Part shown: one piece after another, positions 1-5,505 of the stretch | How the letters are laid out: each line of letters starts with the position of its first letter | How positions within the stretch are numbered: position 1 is the first letter of the stretch | DNA from: Methylovulum sp. | Lineage (GTDB): Bacteria; Pseudomonadota; Gammaproteobacteria; Methylococcales; Methylomonadaceae | DNA length: 5,505 nucleotides | Direction of reading: 5' to 3' | Assembly: GCA_004299465.1 (NCBI GenBank) | Contig: SCST01000432.1 | Location: 1 to 5,505, forward strand | Position numbers and translations under genes: made by a program | Notes under the pieces: generated by a model | Database searches by the model: none | What the model saw: the letters and a program-made list of their open reading frames with translations, nothing else | What the model was told of the DNA's origin: nothing

Positions 1-1068
1 ATAAAGCGCAACCAACGCGCAAACCAGGATTAAGCTGAAAATAACCACCGAGATGATGATCAATTTCTCGTTCGCCGAGCTAATCTGCCGACTGAAAATA
101 GCATCAAGCTCGGTGAAGCCGATGTCTATCACCTTGTACATTTCATCAATAGCCAGGCTGTATTGTTGGTAATATTCCGTGGATGAATAATTAGGCACCG
201 GTTTACCGATAATTTCCGTCCCGGCAAGGCGGATAGCTTTATCAACCAATGCAGATGCCGCATTGAGCTGCTTTCCCATCGGTGTCTCAAGCTTCTGGTT
301 ATATTTTAAAAACTTATCAAAATCCCGCGCAACACCATACAACTGCGAGTCGGCGATGCTGGTCATCAAGCTCAAACGGCTCCTGTCCTGCAGGCTGACT
401 ACGCCCTGCGCCGTTACCGCGTCTTTTTCCTTCGCTGCCGCCGACTTTGCCGCTTTTGCCAATAGCCCGGTGCCCCAACCCCTGGCCTGGCCCAGGTACT
501 CGGTAAGCACCGGGCTGTCTACAAGAACGGCCCGCATCAGGAAATAGGATTCGGCATAGGGATCAAGAGACAAACCGTAGTAATCGACAATCAAATCCAA
601 AACTTCCAACACTTTCGCGATGAGCCGGGTATGCGCTTCGAAGTTTTCCGTCGGCGTAACCGAACGGGCCGCCATTTGTTGCGCAATCTTCGGCCAATCC
701 TGCTTGATTACGTCCCAGGTTTTAAGCAGTTCCGGGTCGTCAATCGATTTGCTCAATTTATCAAAAGCGGCAATTTGCTGGTCTGCCAGGGCCTTGGTCG
801 TCTTTTCTTCAGCCGCCATCGCGCTATTGCCGCTGAGCAGGCCGGTCGAGGAACCGCGATGCCGGGGCAATATCTGCACCAGCGCCAGCAATTCCCTGCC
901 GGGTTTAAGGCCCTCCTGCTCACGTTTGGTCACCTTAATCTTTTCCTGCTGGTTATCAACGAAGGAATAGAAAGCCGTACCCACCAGGGCAAAGGCAAGC
1001 ACCGCCAATAGTGCGAATTTTTGCTTCAACAACAATCGCTTAAACGGGTTTGAACTGTCATGTGTCAT
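1..1068 (-). CDS. Membrane chemoreceptor (MCP-like) N-terminal part with NIT-like periplasmic sensor domain; partial
   Basis: This frame is open from an ATG at 1068-1066 to the window edge, giving 356 residues with no stop. Residues about 18-37 form a hydrophobic segment (FALLAVLAFALVG) after a basic N-terminus (KRLLLKQK). Residues about 38-335 are a helical, mostly polar periplasmic domain. Residues about 336-356 (LIIISVVIFSLILVCALVALY region) are a second membrane segment, where the window ends. The sensor domain contains LVQILPRHRGSSTGLLSGN (about 63-81) and a later YFLMRAVLVDSPVLTEYLGQARGWG stretch (175-199, two parts of one motif region). These resemble the nitrate/nitrite-sensor-like (NIT) domains found in many chemoreceptors. 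The HAMP and methyl-accepting signalling domains would lie beyond the window, so MCP identity is inferred from its place beside CheW and CheA genes. A diguanylate cyclase or kinase with the same sensor remains possible. A weak AGAG ribosome site lies 8 bases before the ATG. Confidence 0.8.
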   Translation of the reverse strand, partial: MTHDSSNPFKRLLLKQKFALLAVLAFALVGTAFYSFVDNQQEKIKVTKREQEGLKPGRELLALVQILPRHRGSSTGLLSGNSAMAAEEKTTKALADQQIAAFDKLSKSIDDPELLKTWDVIKQDWPKIAQQMAARSVTPTENFEAHTRLIAKVLEVLDLIVDYYGLSLDPYAESYFLMRAVLVDSPVLTEYLGQARGWGTGLLAKAAKSAAAKEKDAVTAQGVVSLQDRSRLSLMTSIADSQLYGVARDFDKFLKYNQKLETPMGKQLNAASALVDKAIRLAGTEIIGKPVPNYSSTEYYQQYSLAIDEMYKVIDIGFTELDAIFSRQISSANEKLIIISVVIFSLILVCALVALY

Positions 1069-1082
1069 GATTCGGACTCTAG

Positions 1083-1125
1083 TGTTATAAAAATTGTAAC
1101 TACTCGGTCGTTAGAAAAATAGAAC
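1083..1125 (-). promoter_or_regulatory. Possible weak promoter of the receptor gene
   Basis: Upstream of the receptor ATG the minus strand is AT-rich. It holds two -10-like hexamers: TACAAT (plus-strand 1098-1093, one mismatch to TATAAT) and TATAAC (1089-1084). No good -35 hexamer sits at 16-18 bases from either. The nearest AT-rich candidates fall inside the end of the palindromic element. This is a candidate only; the receptor may equally be read through from the kinase gene. Confidence 0.2.
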
Positions 1126-1348
1126 TGGATGACGCAGATGAATAGGATAAGCACAGATAACTCAAAAGTAACTATTCAGCCCCTTGCTGTAGGGCGTGCT
1201 GCGCGCGCCATCAACGAACTGGCACGTTGTCCTCGCGCCGGAGAAGGCGCGCGCAGCACGCCCTACGCTTCAGGCAAGGATCTGAATAGTTACCAAAAAA
1301 ATCTTATTGTTATCTTAATCATCTGCGTTATCCGCGTTCTATTGTCTT
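1115..1348. mobile_element. Nested-palindrome, MITE/REP-like non-autonomous element
   Basis: The stretch is a multi-layer inverted repeat. The outer arms are 1118-1179 and 1282-1343, each 62 bases, imperfect in the middle. They share AATAGAAC ends (1118-1125 against GTTCTATT 1336-1343), an ACGCAGATGA block, and a perfect 12-base inner end GTAACTATTCAG (1168-1179 with 1282-1293). Inside are CCTTGC/GCAAGG (1182-1187 with 1274-1279) and then a perfect 21-base pair (1189-1209 with 1246-1266). No credible gene lies inside it, so it cannot encode its own transposase. Its flanks carry TTAG at 1111-1114 and 1349-1352, a possible 4-base target duplication. As RNA it would fold into a long hairpin between the kinase and receptor genes and could act as a transcript end or stability element. 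The copy number in the genome, which would settle its nature, cannot be seen here. Confidence 0.65.
1189..1266. repeat. GTAG-type REP-like inverted pair
   Basis: Two perfect 21-base inverted arms (1189-1209 and 1246-1266), beginning GTAGGGCGTGCTGC and ending GCAGCACGCCCTAC, enclose a 36-base spacer. The GTAG foot followed by GC-rich palindromic sequence fits the known form of REP sequences moved by REP-associated tyrosine transposases (RAYT/TnpA-REP). Smaller alternative stems exist in and beside the spacer: CAACG/CGTTG (1212-1216 with 1225-1229), CGTGC/GCACG (1195-1199 with 1222-1226) and CGCGCC/GGCGCG (1234-1239 with 1246-1251). It could therefore fold as one long hairpin or as two smaller ones. 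On the minus strand the outer stem is followed by TTTT (1167-1164), which is only weakly terminator-like. Confidence 0.6.
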
Positions 1349-4300
1349 TTAGCTTACCGTGTCTTCGATCAGGCCTTGTATCTTCATCAGCAGGTCATCT
1401 TCGCGCACCGGCTTGACCAGGTAATAATCAGTACCGGCATCCTCGGCCATTTTGCGGTGCGTTTGCGTAGTTCTCGAGGTAATCATGATGACCGGCAGGG
1501 TTTTAAGGTTTTCCCGTGCGCGGATATGCGAAGTCAGCTCGATGCCGTTCATGCGCGGCATTTCCAGGTCGGTCAGCACGATGTCCGGGCGGAACCCGGC
1601 CAGTTGCTCGACGGCCTCGATGCCGTCCCGCGCACTCCTTACCTGAAAGCCTGCATCCTGCAGCAACTGCTCAAGCGCGCGACGTTGACTGAGCGAGTCG
1701 TCGACGACCAGGACCGTCGGCAATGAAGAACTAGCCGGAACCTGCTCCGCGGCTTCCAGGTAAGCGCTATAGCCGTCGGCATCGCTTGCCGTCCGCAGCA
1801 ATTCGGGGATGTCCAGCACCGGGGCCACCGAGCCGTCGCCCATAATGGCGGCCCCGGAAAATCCGGGAACTTTCTTGATGTAATAGCCCATGTCCTTGAT
1901 AACAATATCCAGGCTGCCGGTAATCGCATCCAGCAATACGGCCGTGGTTTGCCCGTCATTTTGCACCAGTAACGCGGCACGGTGATTTTGCGACGGCTTG
2001 CGGTATTCCGGGACCTTAAGCAGCCGGCCCAGCGTTACCACAGGATAACTGTCACCGTCCAATAGCAGCCGCGGTTCGTTATCGGTATTTGTTATCGTAC
2101 CGGCCCCTGCAAACAGGATTTGCAGGATGCCCCTGCTGGAGACGGCAAGCCGGTAGGGGCCGACTTGGGTCAGCAGCGCATGAGCCCGGCTCAGCGGCAG
2201 CGGTATTTTCATGGTCACCGACAAGCCCTGCCCGTGCACTGATTGCAAGGCCAGAGAACCGCCCTGCGCAAGCACTTGAAAATGCACCGCGTCCATGCCG
2301 ACACCGCGCCCCGAGGTTTGCGTCGTTTGCGTGCGGGTGGAAAAATTGGGCCGCAGGATATGGCGCGCTAATTCGTCATCGGACACCGCCTGCCCGGCTT
2401 GTATCGCCCCGCACCGTTCAGCGGCGGCGCGAATGGCGACGTAATCCAGCCCGCTGCCGTCGTCGCGGACGCAGACCACGACATCGTTGCCTTCGCGGTC
2501 GAAATCGACGGTAATGTTGCCGTGCGCCGTCTTGCCGGAGGACAGTCGTTGCTGCTCGCTTTCTATGCCGTGGTCGATGGCGTTGCGCAGCAAATGCATC
2601 AACGGGTCTATCATCGCATTGAGGGTATCGCCGTCAATCATCAGGTGTTCGCCGGATACCGTCAACTCGCACGGTTTACCGGTCAGCCTGCAGGTTTGCC
2701 GTAAACCACGCTGCAGGCGGTGCACGATGGAAGCAACCGGCACCAGCCGCGTCTGCATGATTTTTTCCTGGGTCTCGTTAACCAGGCTTTGCTGGTCTTC
2801 CAGCAACTGGCTCATCGCCTCCACTTCCTTGCCGGCGTCCAGCGTCATTTCCCTGATGTCGAATGCCGCCTCGACCATACGGCGACCGGCGGTATGGAGT
2901 TCGTTATATTGATCCATTTCCAGCGCATCGAAGCCGGCTTCATTAAGCCGTGAGCGGCCCGACAAATCTTTCAGGTCTATCAATTGCTCCAGTTCGTCGC
3001 CTAATTGCCGCAATAAACCAAGCTGCATTTCCATTGCCTGTAACTGGGTTTTCATGCGGTTCAGGCGTTCGTTAGCCTGGGTATTGAGAATAATGTTTTC
3101 ACCGGCCAGCTTGAACAAGTCTTCCATCTGTCCTGCATCCACCCTGACCATTACAGCCTGGTGGGGTTCAGGCAATGACGGGGCGGCGGGCTGTTCAATG
3201 CCGTCTAGAGGCCCGGTATCGACAACTTCGCCATCCGTCCGGTAGTCCGATGCAGCGCCGATGCCGGTTTCGTCTATCCGGTTCGCCCAATCCAGGACCG
3301 TTTGCAATACCGCCAGCGCCTCGTCCGGCGGCACTGTCGCCCCGGCGACGGATTCACTCATCCCTTCCAGGCAGTCCGCGGCATCGACCAATACACTGAG
3401 CAGCGCGTTTCCCGGCAATTTGCGCGCCTGGGTGCAGGCGACCAGGATGTCTTCCAGGTAATGGGTCAGTTCGGCAATGCCCCTGATGCCTACGGTATTG
3501 GCCGCGCCTTTGACGGTATGGGCAACGCGTTGCGCGATTTCAAGGTCATCCAGGCCGCCGTTCGCTTGCAATCGCTGTATCGCGCCTGAAAATTGCCGGG
3601 TTTGCACAGGCAATTCATGCAACAGGATGTCGAGTAATTCCGGGTTGACGTCATCGGGCAGCGCCAACGAAATATCTTCCGGCGCGGCAAGTTGTTTGCG
3701 GGCTTCCTGTTCCTGTCCGCAGACATTCGAAGCGCTGGCCTTAATCTGTGTCAATATCGCCGCGGCCATATCGATAGCCAGCGGTAACGGCCAATCCTGT
3801 GCGCCCAATTGCGCTATCAGCGGCAGACCGGCATCGGTTGCGCTGAAAGCTGACAGGTAATCTTTGACATTGACTATCCAGGCCTGCAGCAGCATCAGCC
3901 GGTCAGCGCCGAAAACGTTAATGTCTTCGCGGAATAAGCGGACATTGGCGTCGACATGCTCGCAGACCCGCATCAGCCCTTCAAAGCCGGCCATTTGCGA
4001 GGCGTTGATATAGCGTCCCAACTCATCGCTGATATATTCCAGGCCGACCGCTGCGGATTCGGGATCATCGACCGCAATAGCGTCCAGCAAACGGTCGATT
4101 AATGCCGCCTCCATGACCAGTAATTCGACTAATTCCAATACGGCTTTCGATATAGGCTGGGCAACCGCGGCATCGGCCTCGTCTTGCACGCCGATGTCCG
4201 CAGCAAGCTGGCTTTCAAGCAGCGCATATTCATCTTCCGCCAGCGCGATTGACAAAGCGGGATGACGGAGGATATTTATAATGTTATGAACGGCTGATAC

Positions 4301-4879
4301 GCAACCGTTGCAGTAATCATTAAATAATCCGGGCAACTGATCTAAAACAGCCGGCAATTCATGCGCCGAATCCTCTTGAGATAATTCTTCCAAGGCTTCG
4401 ACGACCAGCAGGCAAACATCCTGCAAACCATAATATTCGTCAGCGGCAGCCTGTTCAGCCAATACCCCGATGCTACTGATGTAATTTCGAAGGCTTGGCT
4501 TTTCCACCCCGACCGTATCGTGGCCGTCTGGACTACCGATATCCGCTGTGAGCTGGCTTTCAAGCAACTCATATTCATCGTCAATCAAGGCCGGTGCTAA
4601 ACCGGGATAGCGCAGGATTGCCATGATCTCCGGGATGGCCTGCCCGGACCCCTTGCAGTAATCATCGAATAACGCGGGCAGGCGGTCTAAAACAGTCGAC
4701 AGCTCAGGCGTAAAGCCGTCATGAGCCAATTCACCCAATGCTTCCGCGATCAGCAGGCAAATATCTTGCAAGCCGTAATACCCAACGGCGTCGGCCTGTT
4801 CGGCCAGTTGCCCGATAATCGCAACAGCACTCCCAAGGCTTGGCTCTGCACCGGCCTGTTGAGACATTCCTGTCATCAT
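1349..4879 (-). CDS. chpA: ChpA/PilL-type hybrid chemotaxis histidine kinase (CheA with C-terminal receiver)
   Basis: This is a cytoplasmic CheA-family kinase of 1176 residues that autophosphorylates on histidine and signals to response regulators; the hybrid form is typical of pilus-linked Chp systems. Residues 21-115 and 136-230 are a tandem duplication of unknown function. Residues about 245-345 are a helical, unassigned or degenerate Hpt-like region. Residues about 410-530 are an Hpt domain with AHTVKGAANTVG and phospho-acceptor His454. Residues about 575-715 are the dimerisation domain, with the extended helical insert usual in ChpA. Residues about 720-895 are the ATPase: N-box HLLRNAIDHGIE with Asn766, DDGSG 806-810, NFST 845-848, GRGVGMD 857-863. 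Residues about 897-1030 are the CheW-like domain. Residues about 1054-1176 are the receiver, with Asp1060/Asp1061, phospho-acceptor Asp1104 (DLEMPRMNG), Thr1134/Ser1135 and Lys1156. All catalytic motifs are intact. AAGGA lies 6 bases before the first ATG, which overlaps the adaptor stop; the second codon is also ATG. Pseudomonas ChpA is much longer, with several Hpt-like domains; this one has a single clear Hpt. Confidence 0.95.
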   Translation of the reverse strand: MMTGMSQQAGAEPSLGSAVAIIGQLAEQADAVGYYGLQDICLLIAEALGELAHDGFTPELSTVLDRLPALFDDYCKGSGQAIPEIMAILRYPGLAPALIDDEYELLESQLTADIGSPDGHDTVGVEKPSLRNYISSIGVLAEQAAADEYYGLQDVCLLVVEALEELSQEDSAHELPAVLDQLPGLFNDYCNGCVSAVHNIINILRHPALSIALAEDEYALLESQLAADIGVQDEADAAVAQPISKAVLELVELLVMEAALIDRLLDAIAVDDPESAAVGLEYISDELGRYINASQMAGFEGLMRVCEHVDANVRLFREDINVFGADRLMLLQAWIVNVKDYLSAFSATDAGLPLIAQLGAQDWPLPLAIDMAAAILTQIKASASNVCGQEQEARKQLAAPEDISLALPDDVNPELLDILLHELPVQTRQFSGAIQRLQANGGLDDLEIAQRVAHTVKGAANTVGIRGIAELTHYLEDILVACTQARKLPGNALLSVLVDAADCLEGMSESVAGATVPPDEALAVLQTVLDWANRIDETGIGAASDYRTDGEVVDTGPLDGIEQPAAPSLPEPHQAVMVRVDAGQMEDLFKLAGENIILNTQANERLNRMKTQLQAMEMQLGLLRQLGDELEQLIDLKDLSGRSRLNEAGFDALEMDQYNELHTAGRRMVEAAFDIREMTLDAGKEVEAMSQLLEDQQSLVNETQEKIMQTRLVPVASIVHRLQRGLRQTCRLTGKPCELTVSGEHLMIDGDTLNAMIDPLMHLLRNAIDHGIESEQQRLSSGKTAHGNITVDFDREGNDVVVCVRDDGSGLDYVAIRAAAERCGAIQAGQAVSDDELARHILRPNFSTRTQTTQTSGRGVGMDAVHFQVLAQGGSLALQSVHGQGLSVTMKIPLPLSRAHALLTQVGPYRLAVSSRGILQILFAGAGTITNTDNEPRLLLDGDSYPVVTLGRLLKVPEYRKPSQNHRAALLVQNDGQTTAVLLDAITGSLDIVIKDMGYYIKKVPGFSGAAIMGDGSVAPVLDIPELLRTASDADGYSAYLEAAEQVPASSSLPTVLVVDDSLSQRRALEQLLQDAGFQVRSARDGIEAVEQLAGFRPDIVLTDLEMPRMNGIELTSHIRARENLKTLPVIMITSRTTQTHRKMAEDAGTDYYLVKPVREDDLLMKIQGLIEDTVS
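4190..4474 (-). repeat. Kinase N-terminal tandem repeat, second copy (residues 136-230)
   Basis: This copy lines up without gaps with residues 21-115 at a spacing of exactly 115 residues (345 bases). By hand count 57 of 95 residues are identical (about 60%). Shared blocks are LAEQ, YYGLQD.CLL, EAL, VLD.LP, LF.DYC, ILR.P, DEY and LLESQL.ADIG. DNA identity is retained in patches, for example AGCTGGCTTTCAAGCA on the plus strand at 4206-4221 and 4551-4566. It contains no HxxKG motif, so it is not an active Hpt domain. I do not recognise the family. Confidence 0.85.
4535..4819 (-). repeat. Kinase N-terminal tandem repeat, first copy (residues 21-115)
   Basis: This is the first unit of the 345-base in-frame duplication, the partner of 4190-4474. 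It is predicted to be largely helical, acidic at its end (DDEYELLESQL), with a cysteine-containing core (YYGLQDICLL, DYC). The 20-residue linker between units (residues 116-135) is less like its counterpart after the second unit. Confidence 0.85.
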
Positions 4880-5376
4880 GCCGTTTCCTTGGCCGTATGC
4901 CCGCGGCCCAAGGCCTTGAACAATTGCCCGAATTGAAGCGAGAGCCAGGCCTGGCCGCTACACAAATAAGCCCCGGTAACATAGCGCTGCAGGCGTTCAG
5001 GCAATATCGGCAACGCTTCCAGCACCTGTAATGAGTGATCCGGCCCGGTCAATATCTGCGGATAACCGTCTATCCATAGCGCGACGGTCTTATCGCCGCG
5101 GTCTACGGCGAACAGGTAGCGCTTTTTGCCGGGGTTTGCACCCAGTAAACAATGCAAATCGACAACTGGGACGATATTGCCCCGGATATTCAGTAAACCG
5201 CTGAACCAAGGCTCGACATTCGGGATGGGGTTGACCGGCAGACGCTCGATGACTTCGCAATGGAGGCTGGCCGGCAGCAAAAAACCCAGCTCGCCCACGC
5301 GAAAGCCCAAGACGGTTTGCGCAAGCTCGTTTGTAAGCGGCGCAACGTCACGCCGGTCCGGGTAATCGATTGCCAT
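4876..5376 (-). CDS. pilI: CheW-like adaptor protein (PilI-like)
   Basis: This 166-residue protein has a single CheW domain spanning nearly its whole length. It includes the hallmark PWFSGLLNIRGNIVPVVDL (about residues 56-74), in which the NIRG..VPV.DL pattern is diagnostic of CheW folds. CheW proteins bridge chemoreceptor tips to the CheA kinase in the cytoplasm. The start ATG is 14 bases after the stop of the preceding response-regulator gene, with a weak GGA 8 bases upstream. The end overlaps the kinase start by four bases. There is no signal peptide, membrane segment or extra domain. The name PilI is inferred from lying between a PilH-like regulator and a ChpA-like kinase; a generic CheW label would be equally correct on sequence alone. 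Confidence 0.9.
   Translation of the reverse strand: MAIDYPDRRDVAPLTNELAQTVLGFRVGELGFLLPASLHCEVIERLPVNPIPNVEPWFSGLLNIRGNIVPVVDLHCLLGANPGKKRYLFAVDRGDKTVALWIDGYPQILTGPDHSLQVLEALPILPERLQRYVTGAYLCSGQAWLSLQFGQLFKALGRGHTAKETA
4886..4890 (-). promoter_or_regulatory. Ribosome binding site of the kinase gene
   Basis: AAGGA on the minus strand lies 6 bases before the ATG at 4879-4877, inside the end of the CheW-like gene. It supports this start, which overlaps the upstream stop as ATGA, over the later Met2 and Met5. The arrangement suggests translational coupling of adaptor and kinase. Confidence 0.65.
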
Positions 5377-5390
5377 GACGCTATTCCAGG

Positions 5391-5505
5391 CTAAAACGCC
5401 GACAGCACGGCGGTGATTTCGGCGGCCTCGTAAGGTTTGGCAATCAGGTTTTTAGCGCCTTGCAACTGCGCCCATACGCGATCGGCCTTTTGGTGTTTCG
5501 AGCTG
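5391..5505 (-). CDS. pilH: PilH/CheY-like response regulator, C-terminal end (partial)
   Basis: The frame enters from the window edge and ends at TAG (5393-5391), leaving 37 residues: SSKHQKADRVWAQLQGA followed by KNLIAKPYEAAEITAVLSAF. This is the last third of a receiver domain. It has the end of the switch Ser/Thr strand (SS), the conserved Lys-Pro (AKPY) that contacts the phosphoryl site, and the final helix. The DRVW...QGA pattern recalls PilH, the pilus-system single-domain regulator. The protein ends directly after the receiver, with no output domain, as in CheY-type regulators. The phospho-acceptor aspartate lies outside the window. It is probably in the same operon as the adaptor and kinase, 14 bases upstream of the former. 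Confidence 0.8.
   Translation of the reverse strand, partial: SSKHQKADRVWAQLQGAKNLIAKPYEAAEITAVLSAF

Noticed and set aside
263..1011. Plus-strand open frames opposite the receptor gene
   Set aside because: The minus-strand frame has a coherent membrane-sensor-membrane layout. The plus-strand frames overlap each other and show no family features.
1295..1301. Run of seven A (T on the minus strand) as a kinase terminator
   Set aside because: No GC-rich stem directly precedes it on the minus strand. It lies inside the repeat arm, so an intrinsic terminator is not supported.
1115..1348. CRISPR array or attachment site
   Set aside because: There are no regularly spaced direct repeats with unique spacers, no integrase gene and no tRNA end; the structure is inverted, not direct.
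1129..1416. Plus-strand reading frame of 95 codons across the palindrome
   Set aside because: It runs through the inverted repeat and into the antisense of the kinase end. Its composition is that of the repeat, and it shows no domain or ribosome site.
2089..2912. Several overlapping plus-strand open frames of up to 141 codons opposite the kinase
   Set aside because: They are arginine/cysteine/serine-rich antisense shadows of a strongly conserved kinase gene, with no recognisable motifs.

Overview
The window carries part of a chemosensory (Che-like) operon, entirely on the minus strand, of the kind that controls type IV pilus twitching in gammaproteobacteria (Chp/Pil system). GC content is moderate. 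The ChpA-type hybrid kinase, the PilH-like regulator tail and a GTAG-type palindromic repeat suggest a gammaproteobacterium. A methanotroph-like (Methylococcales) source is a guess from general resemblance, not something the sequence proves.

Read in the direction of transcription (high to low coordinates), the layout is as follows. At 5505-5391 is the C-terminal tail of a PilH/CheY-like response regulator, cut by the window edge. After 14 bases comes a 166-residue CheW/PilI-like adaptor (5376-4876). It overlaps by four bases (ATGA) a 1176-residue CheA-type hybrid histidine kinase (4879-1349), which has an N-terminal tandem duplication, one canonical Hpt domain, the CheA dimerisation, ATPase and CheW-like domains, and a C-terminal receiver. 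Next is a roughly 280-base non-coding gap (1348-1069). Last is the N-terminal 356 residues of a membrane chemoreceptor-like protein (1068-1), cut by the window edge just after its second membrane segment.

The genes make a plausible signalling chain. The receptor senses in the periplasm, the CheW-like protein couples it to the kinase, and the kinase passes phosphate from Hpt His454 to its own receiver (Asp1104) and/or to the separate PilH-like regulator.

The gap between kinase and receptor is almost filled by a nested palindrome, 1115-1348. It has imperfect outer arms of about 62 bases, a perfect 12-base pair inside them, and a perfect 21-base GTAG-type inverted pair at the core. It looks like a non-autonomous mobile or REP/MITE-type element and begins directly after the kinase stop codon. 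This element and the ungapped 115-residue duplication at the kinase N-terminus are the two least ordinary things here. I see no wholly new system.
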